From Enterobacter chengduensis (GTDB taxonomy: Bacteria > Pseudomonadota > Gammaproteobacteria > Enterobacterales > Enterobacteriaceae): a DNA stretch of 64,000 nt. The notes beneath the pieces were generated by a model. That model was given only the letters and a program-made list of their open reading frames with translations. It was not told the origin of the DNA and ran no database searches. The translations under genes were made by a program, and so were the position numbers. The stretch spans positions 4,774,001 through 4,838,000 of the forward strand of contig NZ_CP043318.1 of assembly GCF_001984825.2 (NCBI RefSeq). The letters run 5' to 3'. Below, one piece after another: positions 26,637 through 39,000 of this stretch; the stretch's first letter is position 1, and every line of letters starts with the position of its first letter.

Positions 26637-28679
26637 TTACTTCTTCATCTGCGACAAAATCGTCCGGCACTGGTTGGCCTCACCTTCTGACGGCGAAATC
26701 AGCGCCAGCAGCGCGGCAGCCGGGGTGACCAGCGTCGCAAGGGCCGCAGCCACCGCACCGCGCGCAATCAGCGGTCCGGGCTTGACGCCCGCCTGCGGAT
26801 TTTTGAAGGTGCCGCGTACGTAAAGCGGCGAGCGCAGGGTGATGATGCGGATCCCCTTACTTTCCGGATCGATGGTCAAATCCAGCTGCTCCGAGGCCAT
26901 GCTGGCGGTACCGGTCACGTTGATCACCGCGTTTTCCGTGTCGAAGGCAAAAATCTGCGGGCGCGCCACGCCGTTGACCAGATCGAGATTGGCCGCTGCA
27001 CAGTTCACCCGCACCTCGTCATCGCCGAAAATTTGCCCGATGACAAAGTTGCCGACGTTCAGCCCCAGGATCTCCATCAGGTTGCGGCTCACCAGCCCGT
27101 CGTTCATCAGCAGCTTCAGGTTACCGTTGCCGCTGCCCAGCAGCGCCGCTACCGAGTTCCCCACGCCGCGGATGTCGGCATCTCCGTTCATTTCGCCGAG
27201 GGTTTTCTGCATCAGCTCGACGTTCGGCATCAGCTCCTTCAGCTTCAGCCTGCGAGCCTGGATCTCCGCCCGGCCCTGCATCGGCTTCTTATCGCCTTCC
27301 AGGTGAATGTTTGAGGAAATCGTCCCGCCCGCCATGCCGAACTTCAGCGGCTGCAGGCGAAGGTCGGCGTTTTTGAGGAGAATATGGGTTGAAAGATTGC
27401 TGATCGGCAGCGTGCTGCCATGCTCAATTTTTCCGCCTTTGAAGCGCACATCGGCATCCATCACGTTCCATTTGTCGGTTTCGAAACGATCGTAAGGCAA
27501 TACTTTACCCGCAGGCTGAACGTCCTTTTTGACCTCTTTCGACTTTGTGCCTTTGCCCGAATCCACGCCAATCAGCGGGCCGAGATCGGCCAGCCGCAGC
27601 TGTCGGGACTCGACATCCCCTTCCAGTTTCGGGCGCGGTTTTCCGGTGGTGTAGGTCAGCGTGCCGTGGATGTCGCTGTCGCCGATCCGGCCGTTAAAAT
27701 CCCGGTAGTCAAAAACGGACGATTTTTCGGTGTCGATTTTAGCGACCAGATGCCCGTCCGTTTCAAACGGCGGGGTGTCCGGCAGCAGTACGCCGGTGAG
27801 GTCATACAGCTCGCCCAGCGAATCACCGGCAAATTTCAGCTGCAGATCGACGCCGCCCATGTTCATCGGGTCGTTAACCGTCCCCACGAACGCCACGCGG
27901 GTGTTACCGGAGCGGAAGTCCGCCTGCACCGGGAACGGGGTGCCTTCGCTGCGCAGCGCCAGCATGCCGCCGATTTTCCCTTTACCGCTGAGCGGCTGGT
28001 CGTTGTAGCGCCCTTTCGCCGTCAGGCCGAAGACATAATCGCCTACGCTTGCCTTGTCACCTTTGGCTTTCGTGCCCGTGACCTCGCTAAACGGCAGCGG
28101 CTTGCCCAGCGGATCGACCAGGATCTCCACGTCGGCCTTGCTGACCTTATCGTCGATGGCGATCCGACCGCGATCGAAGAGAATATTGTCGAGACGGAAC
28201 GACCAGGAAGAAGGCTGGGCATTCGGATCTTTTTCGCCGTCGCTGGCCAGGTTAAACGTCCAGTTGTTGTTTTTTTCCGAGAGACGGATCAGGCGCGCGT
28301 CCGGCTGCTGAAGTTTGATCCACGGCAGATAGACGGTTTTGGTGAAGAGCGCCAGCGGAGCCAGCGTAGCTTCAACGCGCGGCAGGTGGATCATGGTGAC
28401 GTCCGGGATATCCGGCGGGTTGCCGAGAATGATGTCGTCGGCATGAACGTGTGGCCAGGGGATCCAGCTACGCCAGCCGGGCTCCTCTTTCTGGCGCTCC
28501 CATACCACACCCAAATCGCCGCGTATGGCGAAGGGGCGGTTCAGTTCGGTTGAGACTTTCTGGTTGATGGTCGGCTTGAGACGGTTCCAGTCAAACGTCG
28601 CAATGATGATGGCGACGACCACGATCAACAACAAGAAAATCCCTGCTGTCCAGGAGATCACCCTGGTTGTTCTTGTCAT
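26637..28679 (-). CDS. yhjG: YhjG-like AsmA-family envelope protein
   Basis: The 680-aa protein has an N-terminal membrane anchor (about residues 8-29, WTAGIFLLLIVVVAIIIATF) and a long periplasmic AsmA-type region, with FDWNRLKPTINQKVSTELNRPFAIRGDL typical of the family start. Family members are thought to form bridge-like or chaperone structures in phospholipid/outer-membrane homeostasis; for YhjG this is inference. AAGGGC precedes the ATG. It follows pdeH in the same direction after 65 bp, so cotranscription is possible. Confidence 0.92.
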   Translation of the reverse strand: MTRTTRVISWTAGIFLLLIVVVAIIIATFDWNRLKPTINQKVSTELNRPFAIRGDLGVVWERQKEEPGWRSWIPWPHVHADDIILGNPPDIPDVTMIHLPRVEATLAPLALFTKTVYLPWIKLQQPDARLIRLSEKNNNWTFNLASDGEKDPNAQPSSWSFRLDNILFDRGRIAIDDKVSKADVEILVDPLGKPLPFSEVTGTKAKGDKASVGDYVFGLTAKGRYNDQPLSGKGKIGGMLALRSEGTPFPVQADFRSGNTRVAFVGTVNDPMNMGGVDLQLKFAGDSLGELYDLTGVLLPDTPPFETDGHLVAKIDTEKSSVFDYRDFNGRIGDSDIHGTLTYTTGKPRPKLEGDVESRQLRLADLGPLIGVDSGKGTKSKEVKKDVQPAGKVLPYDRFETDKWNVMDADVRFKGGKIEHGSTLPISNLSTHILLKNADLRLQPLKFGMAGGTISSNIHLEGDKKPMQGRAEIQARRLKLKELMPNVELMQKTLGEMNGDADIRGVGNSVAALLGSGNGNLKLLMNDGLVSRNLMEILGLNVGNFVIGQIFGDDEVRVNCAAANLDLVNGVARPQIFAFDTENAVINVTGTASMASEQLDLTIDPESKGIRIITLRSPLYVRGTFKNPQAGVKPGPLIARGAVAAALATLVTPAAALLALISPSEGEANQCRTILSQMKK

Positions 28680-28744
28680 TTTTATGCCCTTTCCTGATGA
28701 CCTGTTCTGTAAAACTATAGTCCAGACAAAGGGAAGCGGGCTTA

Positions 28745-29518
28745 TCAGAGGGTCGTTATCACGTTATCGAGGCGATCCATGGGTACCGGGCGGGAGAGAT
28801 AATAGCCTTGCGCCGCCGCTGCGGGGGAGTTTTGCACATCGCGCCACTCTTCCAGCGTTTCCACACCTTCCACAATCACGCCCTGGCAATAGCGGTTCAT
28901 CAGCTGTAATAACAGCGTAAACAGATTCCGCCCTTCCGGGGTCTGACGCAGCATGATGAACAGATCGCGGGCCACTTTAATGTAGTCGTAACGCACTTCA
29001 CTCAGGGCGGAGAAGTTCGCCATGCCGGTGCCAAAGTCGTCCAGCCACAGCGGGCCGTACTCGCATATGGAAGCAAACGAGGAATCCTGCGGCAGGCGGA
29101 CGTGCTCCACCAGCTCAAAACGCATCCAGGGCAGAGTAGCGATCAGCGCCTGCAGCTTCGCGTTTTGCCGCAGCGCCAGCAGGGTTGGGCCATCGACGTT
29201 CACCGAGGCGAGGATATTGTGCTGCTCGAAAAAGGCGTGCTTCGTCGCCAGCATACGAAGCTGCTCTTCCAGCACGTCCAGACGCTGGCGGACGGCAACC
29301 TCGGCAAAATAGCGATCCGGCGCGATGCGCTGGGTAGGGTTGGAGGGATGCGTTACGACGGTCAAAATTTCAATGGCCATCAGTCGACCGTCTGTTCGGT
29401 AGATCGGCTGATAGGTGTACGCACGCTCGCATTGCAGCCAGTAGCGATGCTCCTGCAAGTTCTCAATACTTGCCTCAGGCGTAGTGCTCAGCCGCTGGAT
29501 AACCTGCTCTGACTTCAT
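28745..29518 (-). CDS. pdeH: Cyclic-di-GMP phosphodiesterase PdeH (YhjH)
   Basis: The 257-aa stand-alone EAL protein matches E. coli PdeH (255 aa). The signature Glu is in AIEIL (residues 49-52, with EIL in place of EAL, comparable to ELL in E. coli), followed by FELVEHVRL, LDDFGTGMANF and VIVEGVE, which hold the metal-binding and catalytic residues. It hydrolyses cyclic-di-GMP to pGpG, keeping levels low while flagella are made. This favours motility over cellulose synthesis by the nearby bcs locus. The flagellar sigma-28 promoter upstream supports that role. Confidence 0.95.
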   Translation of the reverse strand: MKSEQVIQRLSTTPEASIENLQEHRYWLQCERAYTYQPIYRTDGRLMAIEILTVVTHPSNPTQRIAPDRYFAEVAVRQRLDVLEEQLRMLATKHAFFEQHNILASVNVDGPTLLALRQNAKLQALIATLPWMRFELVEHVRLPQDSSFASICEYGPLWLDDFGTGMANFSALSEVRYDYIKVARDLFIMLRQTPEGRNLFTLLLQLMNRYCQGVIVEGVETLEEWRDVQNSPAAAAQGYYLSRPVPMDRLDNVITTL

Positions 29519-29565
29519 TTCAGATGTCCTGTTGTTGGGATAGCCTTTCTGGACTCGTCACAGGA

Positions 29566-29592
29566 TTATCGGCGCGACAATTGAGAACTTTA
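29566..29592 (-). promoter_or_regulatory. Sigma-28 (FliA) promoter of pdeH
   Basis: On the minus strand TAAAGTTC is followed by exactly 11 nt and then GCCGATAA, which fits the FliA consensus (TAAAGTTT-N11-GCCGATAA) with one mismatch. It lies 48 bp before the pdeH ATG. E. coli yhjH/pdeH is a known class 3 flagellar gene. Confidence 0.93.
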
Positions 29593-29664
29593 TGTTCAAT
29601 TTGCCGGGAAAATGAAATTAAGATGACAGAAATGCGCGGGAACACGCGCTGGCTCAAATAAAAT

Positions 29665-29683
29665 AATGGAACGTTGTTTTAAT
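29665..29683. promoter_or_regulatory. KdgR operator upstream of kdgK
   Basis: AATGGAACGTTGTTTTAAT matches the palindromic KdgR consensus (AATRAAAYRNYRTTTYATT) at 17 of 19 positions and lies 65 bp before the kdgK start. KdgR represses kdgK in enterobacteria until 2-keto-3-deoxygluconate binds it. Confidence 0.8.
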
Positions 29684-29747
29684 ATAGTTGACCGGTTAAT
29701 TCACTCAGCGCACACTGCTGATAATTCTTCTGTTCAGGTTCACGACT

Positions 29748-30677
29748 ATGTCCAAAAAAATTGCCGTGATTGGCGAATGCATGATTGAGCTGTCACAAAA
29801 AGGCGCGGAAGTCAGCCGCGGATTCGGTGGCGATACGTTAAACACGTCCGTTTATATTGCCCGTCAGGTTGCGCCGGAGGCGCTCACCGTGAACTACGTC
29901 ACCGCCCTGGGCACGGACAGCTTTAGCCAGCAAATGCTGGAGGCGTGGCAGAGTGAACATGTTGATACGTCGCTGATTCAGCGGATGGAAAACCGCCTTC
30001 CGGGGCTTTATTACATCGAAACCGACAGCACCGGTGAACGCACGTTTTATTACTGGCGTAACGAAGCTGCGGCCAGGTTCTGGCTGGAGACCGACGCGGC
30101 CACGGCCGTCTGTGAAGCGCTGGCAAGCTTTGACTATCTCTATCTGAGCGGGATCAGCCTGGCTATCCTCAGCCCTGCCAGCCGTGAAAAGTTGCTCTCG
30201 CTGCTGCGCGAGTGTCGTGCCAACGGCGGTAAGGTTATTTTCGACAACAACTATCGCCCGCGCCTGTGGGCCAGCCGCGAAGAGACGCAGCAGGTCTATC
30301 AGCAGATGCTGGAGTGCACCGACATCGCCTTCCTGACGCTCGACGATGAAGACGCCCTGTGGGGAGAGAAACCGGTAGAGGACGTGATTGCACGCACGCA
30401 GGCGGCAGGCGTAAGCGAAGTGGTGATTAAGCGCGGTGCGGAGTCGTGCCTGGTCGCGGTGGCGGGTGACGCGGTGGTTGAGGTTCCGGCGGTGAAGCTT
30501 GCCAAAGAGAACGTGATTGACACCACGGCGGCAGGCGATTCATTCAGCGCGGGTTATCTGGCGGTACGTCTGACGGGTGGAACGCCGGAAGCGGCGGCAC
30601 AGCGTGGGCACCTGACGGCCAGCACCGTGATTCAGTATCGCGGGGCGATTATTCCGCGCGAGGCGATGCCTGCTTAA
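29748..30677 (+). CDS. kdgK: 2-dehydro-3-deoxygluconokinase
   Basis: The 309-aa protein is a PfkB-family sugar kinase of the same length as E. coli KdgK. The N-terminal GFGGDTLNTSVYIARQ and the C-terminal active-site signature DTTAAGDSFSAGY (catalytic Asp in AAGDS) are present. It phosphorylates KDG to KDPG, feeding pectin/uronate breakdown products into the Entner-Doudoroff pathway. It is divergent from pdeH across 229 bp that holds the KdgR operator and the FliA promoter. Confidence 0.96.
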   Translation: MSKKIAVIGECMIELSQKGAEVSRGFGGDTLNTSVYIARQVAPEALTVNYVTALGTDSFSQQMLEAWQSEHVDTSLIQRMENRLPGLYYIETDSTGERTFYYWRNEAAARFWLETDAATAVCEALASFDYLYLSGISLAILSPASREKLLSLLRECRANGGKVIFDNNYRPRLWASREETQQVYQQMLECTDIAFLTLDDEDALWGEKPVEDVIARTQAAGVSEVVIKRGAESCLVAVAGDAVVEVPAVKLAKENVIDTTAAGDSFSAGYLAVRLTGGTPEAAAQRGHLTASTVIQYRGAIIPREAMPA

Positions 30678-30736
30678 CTCCTCACCCTAACCCTCTCCCC
30701 AAGGGAGAGGGAACAATGAACAGGACGGGGTGAAGG
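30677..30736. repeat. REP-like palindrome after kdgK
   Basis: CTCCTCACCCTAACCCTCTCCCC AAGGGAGAGGG...GGGGTGAAGGG is one degenerate double unit of the repeat family. It lies between the convergent kdgK and yhjJ genes. Confidence 0.8.
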
Positions 30737-30738
30737 GA

Positions 30739-32226
30739 TTACTGCCCTTGCGGAATATCCGTCGCGTCCGGGTGTAGATCATCCGCTGCGGTCGCCGGCT
30801 GCGGCGCGGAAGCCATAATGGAATCCCAGGTCTTCTGAAGTTCCTTCATGTCATATTCCGGCTCGCCTTTCGGCTGCATAAGGATCAATGCCATATCCTG
30901 CGACAGCTGCTGACGTAAATCCTGATTGATCATATCCACGGTCAGACCGTTCAGGAAGTCCTGACGAAGCTTCTGGTACTGCTCAGGCGCAATGTCCACC
31001 ACCTGATTCTGCAGGGAGCGAATGCGCTGGCTGATAAGAATATCGGTATCGGCGCGCGCGTAGGTCGCAAACAGCTTCTGCAGCTCCAGTTTTTTCTGGG
31101 CCACCAGCGCGTTGAACTCCTCTTCAGAGAGGCCCTCTTTACGCACTTTTGCCAGCTCCTTCGCGACCACGCCCAGATTCGCATTCAGCTTATCGCCCGG
31201 TGATTCAACGTTAATGGCACATTGCGCACGCTGGAACAGCACGCGGCAGTCAAAGCCAAGACCGATATTCTTCATATTGCTTTTGCTCAGCGTCTGCTGG
31301 ACGTGCCAGAACAACGCCTCACGCGCCAGGTCGGCACGCCAGTAGCGCAGCAGCGCGGCGGACTCGCGGATGGGCTGCCAGGCGCTATCCCACATCACGG
31401 AGAGTCGGTCCTGACGCACGGTGTCCGTCATGATGCTGACAGGCTCGGCGCGCAGCGGAGAGAGTGTCGGAACCGGGGCAGGCGTTTCACGCTTGCCTTT
31501 CAAATCGCCAAACGCTTTGTTGATCTGCTCAACCACCGCGCGGCTGTCCACGTTACCCACGACAATCAGCGTCATCGCGTCCGGGGTGTACCACTTCTGG
31601 TAGAACGATTTGACCTGTTCGGCGTCCACGGGCTGTTTCAGCGGTTCGGCCGGATCGTGACCCAGCAACGTTGAGCCCTTAAGGCGATAACGCCACCAGC
31701 CCTCTTTGGTATCCCCAGGCCACGTCGCGACCATGTCGCTGTTGCTCAGCGCATAGTTGACGGTGTCCGGCGTAATCGCCAGATTGCCAGAGGCATCGGA
31801 GAGATAGGTCAGCGCTTCTTTAAGCAGGTCGTTGCGGTTATTAGGCAGGCTCAGGTTAAACATGGTGTAGTCATAGGAGACAACAGCCGGAGGAAGCGGG
31901 CGTTTCGGATCGATGGCCTGCTGCCAGAGTGAACGCACCTGAACGGCTTGCAGGCTGCCGCTCTGCGTGAGCGCCAGCCGGGGAATAAAGTGGCTAAAAC
32001 CGGTTTGCTGGGTGCTTTCCGTGAGGGAGCCGGTATTAACAGACAGACGGATTTCAATACGGTCACTTGGACGCTGCGGCGTGGCTAACACCTGCCACTG
32101 AAAACCGTTCGCTAATGTCCCTTGTTGCCAGGCCGGGTCTGGCTGGAGCGCATCTGCCTGCACATAACTGGCTGCTGCCATCATCAGCAAACCGCCGGTT
32201 AAGAGTCGAATTTTTGTGCCCTGCAT
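30739..32226 (-). CDS. yhjJ: YhjJ-like periplasmic M16-family protein lacking the zinc motif
   Basis: The 495-aa protein has a signal peptide (MQGTKIRLLTGGLLMMAAASYVQA) and two M16 peptidase-like halves (EIRLSVNTGSLTESTQQTGFSHF near the start, MTLIVVGNVD in the middle). Active M16 enzymes have HxxEH after this N-terminal segment. Here the matching stretch is SHFIPRLALT, so the zinc ligands and catalytic Glu are missing, as in E. coli YhjJ. It is probably a non-catalytic periplasmic subunit or chaperone-like protein; function unknown. Confidence 0.92.
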   Translation of the reverse strand: MQGTKIRLLTGGLLMMAAASYVQADALQPDPAWQQGTLANGFQWQVLATPQRPSDRIEIRLSVNTGSLTESTQQTGFSHFIPRLALTQSGSLQAVQVRSLWQQAIDPKRPLPPAVVSYDYTMFNLSLPNNRNDLLKEALTYLSDASGNLAITPDTVNYALSNSDMVATWPGDTKEGWWRYRLKGSTLLGHDPAEPLKQPVDAEQVKSFYQKWYTPDAMTLIVVGNVDSRAVVEQINKAFGDLKGKRETPAPVPTLSPLRAEPVSIMTDTVRQDRLSVMWDSAWQPIRESAALLRYWRADLAREALFWHVQQTLSKSNMKNIGLGFDCRVLFQRAQCAINVESPGDKLNANLGVVAKELAKVRKEGLSEEEFNALVAQKKLELQKLFATYARADTDILISQRIRSLQNQVVDIAPEQYQKLRQDFLNGLTVDMINQDLRQQLSQDMALILMQPKGEPEYDMKELQKTWDSIMASAPQPATAADDLHPDATDIPQGQ

Positions 32227-32453
32227 GTGAACCCCTGATCAACATTCCTGGTTAAAAAAGAGTGTCTCGTGACGCGCTTCACTCTTAAAGATGACGATGA
32301 AAACACGTCGATTAGACCGCGCGTTCGGCAAAACGTCACGGTCCGAAGTGAAATATACCCAAAAAAAATCTTGTCGAATTATGACAGGTATGAACAGTTA
32401 TTATGCGCAGGAGCCCGCATCCCGACAAGGGAATACGGGCATTTGTGACAAGA

Positions 32454-33779
<1,326 letters not shown>

Positions 33780-33872
33780 TTATGGTTAACCTGCGGCTTT
33801 AAAATAACACCCACATAACAGGACAGAAATAAACTCAGTTCAAATTTGAAACACAAATGTTAAGAACTTTGA

Positions 33873-33892
33873 GCTGGCTCGCACAAGCCAGC
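33873..33892. terminator. Hairpin after hmsP
   Basis: GCTGGCT and AGCCAGC form a 7-bp stem with a 6-nt loop, 8 bp beyond the hmsP stop codon, followed on the minus strand by a T/A-rich stretch. Probable transcript end. Confidence 0.55.
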
Positions 33893-33899
33893 AACAAAA

Positions 33900-35921
33900 T
33901 TACACTTTTGCGTTATTGTCAGCGTCAGAAAGGTATCGTTGTTCAAAGACATCCGAAGGCACTGCGGGGGCAAACAGGAAGCCCTGCCCGCTCTCCACGC
34001 CCGCCTCTGCCAGCCATGCGCGCTGTGCGTCGGTTTCAATCCCCTCGGCAATCAGTTGCAGGTTGAGGCTACGTGCCATCTGGATAATCGCCTGCACCAT
34101 GCTGCAGTCGCCCGGCAGGCCGTCGACAAACGCTTTGTCAATTTTGAGCACATCCACCGGCAGGGTTTTCATGTGCTGAAGCTGGCGCAGCCCGGCGTAT
34201 CCCATGCCAAAATCGTCCAGCGCAATGCGAATACCGGCGTTACGCAGCGGCTTGAGAATCGCGACCGCCTCGTTGGGGTCGTCAATGCGTCGGCTCTCCG
34301 TCACTTCCAGGGTTAACGTATCAGGCTTGATTCGGTAACGATGGGTAAGCTCCAGCATCTCAGAAACCATGGTCGGGTGCATAAGCTGCAGGGCAGACAG
34401 GTTGACCGACAGCGGCAGCGTCACGCCGCGCGCCTGCCAGGCGGCAAGCTGACGGCAGGACTCCTCCAGCACCCAGTAGCCGACGGTGACCATCAATCCG
34501 CAGGACTCGATGCGCTCAATCAGCCCTTCCGGCAGCGCCCATGAACCATCCGGCTGCTGCACGCGCAGCAGCGCCTCGGCGCTTTTCACCTCGCCCGTCC
34601 GCAGGTCCACCTGCGGCTGTAACCAGAGGGCAAACTGACGGTTATCCAGCGCGGTCAGGATGTCGCTCTCTTCCGTGAGGCGCTGCTGCGCCTTTTCCAT
34701 CTGCTCCGGGTCGAAGAACTGGATCTGGTTTTTGCCTTTGCGCCGGGCGGTAAACGCCGCCGAGAACGCGCGGCGATAAAGCTGTTCCGCGGTCAGATCG
34801 CCATAGAACATGGCAATCCCGATGCTGGCGCTTGGGCGAAGCTGGATACCCTGAATCGGCAGCCGCTCATTAATGACAGTGAGCACTTGCTGACCTAACG
34901 TGATGGCATGCCAGGGTTCTTTGACGCCGTTGGCGATCACCACCAGGTCATAACCGCTGACCTGGGTCAGCACCATGCGCGGGGAAAGGACAGACTTGAT
35001 CTTCTCCACCAGGGTGAGCAGCAGCATTTCGCGCTGGCTCTCCTGCAGTACCCCAGCCGTGTCCTGCAGGGTTTCACAGGCAATAACCATCAGCGCCGTG
35101 GTTTGCTGGCGGTCTACGGTTTGCTCCAGAATGGCCATCAGAAACGCTTTGTTGGGCAATTCCGACACCGGGAAACGGGTGGCGCTACTGTTCAGTTCAT
35201 CCTGCTGTCGCTGGATGCGCTGCTGGTTGAGGTTATAGCTGCGCACCAGCATGCCGATCTCATCGTCATGATGCAGACGCGGCAGCTCAAGCTGATGTCC
35301 CATCTGATCCTGCGGCGCAAGGTTATTCAGCTCGCGGGCGATACGGCGTAGGGGATGGACAATCAACCGGTTTATGCACCAGGTGAGCGCCACGCTGAGG
35401 ATGAGCGTCATAAGTAAGCAAGTGGTCACTAACGTAACCACCCAGCTCATGACGAATTTATACATGCGGTAGGAGTCCGCCTGTAGTACCAGGTAGGCCA
35501 GCGGCTGCGGATTGGCAGGGCGTTCGAGTGAATATACGGGCAGCGAAATTTGCACCGGCAGCTCAAACAGGCGCATCACCATCATCGGGACGGGGCGCTC
35601 CGGGATAAAGCTCATCCGCAGCGCCTGAAACTGGTTAGGCAAGACGACGTCGGCACGGCTCACGACGCCGGCAGGCTGAATGCGTTTTAAAATGGTTTCC
35701 GCTTCGGGAATATCCCCTTTCAGGATAGAGGCGGAAAGCGGGCCGCGTACCGAGCGGGCGATGCTTTCTAGCTGCGAAGCCGTGTTATAGCGATTCTGCT
35801 GTACGGAATGAAACAGCAAAATGACGCAGAAGAGCAGGACAAACAGCAGGGTAACGGCAGAAACCATCGCCATCTGTTTGATCGTTAAGGAACGGCTGAC
35901 ACGCAAAATGACTCTCCACAA
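33900..35921 (-). CDS. hmsP: HmsP/PdeK-like membrane phosphodiesterase (HAMP, degenerate GGDEF, EAL)
   Basis: The protein is 673 aa. Two membrane segments (about residues 17-40 and 160-185) enclose a periplasmic sensor, then come a HAMP region ([18 protein letters not shown]), a GGDEF-like domain whose signature reads SGYDLVV and is therefore inactive as a cyclase, and an EAL domain with intact [25 protein letters not shown] and LKIDKAFV. It should hydrolyse cyclic-di-GMP. E. coli has yhjK (pdeK) at the same place next to bcsC. The position suggests local tuning of BcsA activity, which is inference. Confidence 0.9.
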   Translation of the reverse strand: MWRVILRVSRSLTIKQMAMVSAVTLLFVLLFCVILLFHSVQQNRYNTASQLESIARSVRGPLSASILKGDIPEAETILKRIQPAGVVSRADVVLPNQFQALRMSFIPERPVPMMVMRLFELPVQISLPVYSLERPANPQPLAYLVLQADSYRMYKFVMSWVVTLVTTCLLMTLILSVALTWCINRLIVHPLRRIARELNNLAPQDQMGHQLELPRLHHDDEIGMLVRSYNLNQQRIQRQQDELNSSATRFPVSELPNKAFLMAILEQTVDRQQTTALMVIACETLQDTAGVLQESQREMLLLTLVEKIKSVLSPRMVLTQVSGYDLVVIANGVKEPWHAITLGQQVLTVINERLPIQGIQLRPSASIGIAMFYGDLTAEQLYRRAFSAAFTARRKGKNQIQFFDPEQMEKAQQRLTEESDILTALDNRQFALWLQPQVDLRTGEVKSAEALLRVQQPDGSWALPEGLIERIESCGLMVTVGYWVLEESCRQLAAWQARGVTLPLSVNLSALQLMHPTMVSEMLELTHRYRIKPDTLTLEVTESRRIDDPNEAVAILKPLRNAGIRIALDDFGMGYAGLRQLQHMKTLPVDVLKIDKAFVDGLPGDCSMVQAIIQMARSLNLQLIAEGIETDAQRAWLAEAGVESGQGFLFAPAVPSDVFEQRYLSDADNNAKV

Positions 35922-35935
35922 AACTCGAAGCGCAG

Positions 35936-35964
35936 GGCGCGCCAGGGTGTAAACCTGGCGCGCC
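35936..35964. other. Strong hairpin between bcsC and hmsP
   Basis: GGCGCGCCAGG and CCTGGCGCGCC form a perfect 11-bp GC-rich stem with a 7-nt loop in the 104-bp gap. There is no T-tract. It may stabilise the upstream bcs transcript 3' end or act as an attenuator before hmsP. Confidence 0.65.
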
Positions 35965-36025
35965 TGAGTATACCCGATTGCTGTGCTATTAAGAGAGACT
36001 TACAAATGGATTAAGGAAAATCCGA

Positions 36026-39000
36026 TTACCAGTCCGCGTAAGGAATGAGCGGCTGCGGCGGTAAGTCCATATCGCCCTGCCAGCCTGCGGCAGAGTAACG
36101 CACATAAATCAGCGCATGGCTTGGGGTATAGTCTTTCGCTTGCTGAATATCGACGCCCATGCCCACAAACCAGTTGGACGTTACGCGGCGTTCGATGATG
36201 GCCCGCGCGGTATAGCCCGTGCCCGAGGAGCTGCTGCCGGTTTCCATCGCGCCCCGGTCGGTATAGCGGTCTGGCTCATCGGTCGGGATCAGATTCTGGA
36301 TCGGGTAGCGCAGCTCGTCATTCGTTTTGGAGTGAGACCAGGACACCGAGCCACCCAGCTCCCATGACCAGTTCTCCGTGCGTTTACGCCAGGTCACCGG
36401 CAGCGCGAAGGAGACATACTCCTGCGGGCTGTAGTAGCCGCCCTGACCCAGAGTATATCCGCTCAGGTCTTTGTCGTAGTGCCAGAGCATATTGGAGACG
36501 CCCACCGTCAGGCGCTCGTTGTTTTTATTAATGAGCTTGTAGTAGTAGCCCGTCATCCAGCGGACGCGCCAGTTATCTTCCACATTTTTACCCGTCAGCG
36601 TTTCCGCGTTCAGGCTTGACCAGACGCCGTTCGCTTCCCCTTTATCGTAGCTCAGGCTTACGCCGCCGCCGGTGGCGCGTACGCCGCCCCAGGTGGTGCC
36701 GGTGTTGGTATCTTTCTGCCCGGCGAACGCCAGCAGAGAGCTGGAGATGGGCCGACGATGGGCGTTAACGGTATAGCCAATGGGGCCCAGATCGCTGCTG
36801 TAGCTGATGCCGCCCACCACGTCGACGACGTCAAAGCCCATCGGCGTGGTGCCAATATCCATCGACCAGGTTTTGTTCTGCCAGCCAACGGCAACGCTCG
36901 CGCCGCTGTCACTCTGATGGGTGCTGCCGCTACACGGTGTGTCGTAGCAGGTCCCCCATTTAGGATCGTAAGTCCCGTTATTGTTATCGAATGAACCGGC
37001 GTCCATGTTGACCAGATCGCTTCTGAAGAACATGCGCCCGTCAGAGAGCGGAGCATCCACCTGCAGCATAGTCGTATGGGCTTTCAGATCGGAATAGCCG
37101 CCCGTGCCGCTGGAGCCCCAGTAGTCGTGCTGCAGCGTGACGTTAACGTCCTGCTGACGGTACAAATCACCGGCATCACTGCGCACGCCGCGCTTCAGCC
37201 AGTCGTCCTTCTCATCATTGCGCGTCAGACGGGTAAAGCTGTCGTTATCGGCCGGACGGGTGGTCGTGATGCCGGACGACACCATGGCGTCTTTATAGGT
37301 GTCCAGCGCCTGCTGAGGCTGGCCGTTTTGCGCCTGGAAACGCGCGGCATCACGTAACACCAGCGCTTTTTCCATCGAGGCAGGCTGCGATTTGGCCTGC
37401 GGAATGATGCTGTTGAACGTCTGCTCTGCGGCAGCGGAATCGCCCAGACCTGCCTGCGCCATCGCGATCCGGCGCTGCATGTTGAGGGACGGCGGCTGGC
37501 CGTTTTGCGCGGCGGGCAGTTTCGCCAGCTCTGCGCGCGCGGCATCTTTGTTACCCTGCGCGCTGTAAATCTCGGTCAGGCCAAGGATAGCGTCTTCGTT
37601 CTCTGGCTCACGCTGCAGAACGGCGCCGTACGTCGTTTTCGCCGCGTTCAGATCGCCGCGCTGCTGCGCCCAGTCCGCCAGCGTCAGGTCGATGCGGGTG
37701 GAGGCTGGCTGCTGACGCAGAAGGTTTTCCGCCTCCTGCTCTTTGCCGCTGTCGCGCAGACGGTTGGCGGTTTCCAGCACCTGGTTGCTTTGCAGACGGT
37801 CGGCAAGTTCCTGAATGTTGCTATTCCACCGGCTGCGCGGCAGCGTGTCCAGATGCGCCAGCGCGGCCCGGTCCTGGTCGTTTCCGGAGAGATAGAGCCC
37901 GTTGGCATACACCTGATCCGGGTCGGACGGTTTCTGGCTGGCAAGCTGACGCATCAGGGTATCCGCCTGGCTGCGCTGGCCCGCGCTGTAGAGATCGCGC
38001 GAGAGACGATAGGTTATCCACACGTCGCCGGGAGAGAGCGCCAGACGACGACGCTGGATCTCTGCCGCCTGGGCGTATTTCCCCTGATTCTCAAGCTCTT
38101 CTGCCTGAGCGGAAAGCTGCTCGTTGGTCAGGCTACGTTCAATATCATCGATGCTTCGGCGCTGGCTGGCGGAGAGAGACTGGATAAACTGCGAGGCTTT
38201 CTCCGGCGACTGCGCGCGGTAAATATTGGCCAGGCCGCGAACCGCATTGCTGTTGCCGCTGTCCATGCGCAGCGCCTGACGATAATAGCGTTCCGCCGCG
38301 TCGTTATCTTTACGCGCCGCCGCGGCATCGCCCAGCCCCAGCACGGCATAGCTGTCGGTATTGTCGACGCTGCGCGCCTGCTGATAGTAGCGCTCCGCCT
38401 GCGCCGGGTTATTCGCCTTCAGCGCGGCATCGCCCTGCTGGATCAGCAGCCAGTAGCGGTTAACCTTCAGCAGGCTGTCCCATTTCCCCCGGTTGTCGCT
38501 CTGGGGATCGAGGGCAATCGCCTTTTCAAACTGGGCCACCGCGCGGGCGCGGTCGCCTTTCTGGGAATAAGCCTGTCCAAGGGCGCCCACCGCTTCGCTG
38601 TCGGCATGGTTGGCGCTGACGGCCTTTTGCAGCTCTGCCACCGCCTTATTCCCCTGCCCGGCATCTACCGCCGCCAGCCCTTCCGCTTTCGCGCGGAACG
38701 CCGGATCGGCGAGCTGTTTTTGCTGGGCTTCAAGCTGGGCGCGCGCCGCCGCGACGCTGTCGCCGTCGCTGAATACGCTCAGGTATTTTTGCAGCGCGCT
38801 GACGCTGGCGCTGCTGGCAGGCTGGCCTTTGATTTGGTCATACCACATATCAGACGCCTGGTTACGGCCATTGGTCGATTTAGCCATCTCCTGCAATACC
38901 GCGAAGCCTTCATCACGGCGTCCGCTCTGGAACAAAAGCTGGGACAGCGTCGACTGCAGCTGCGCATTTCCCGGGCTGCTGGCATTGATTTTCTTGAGCT

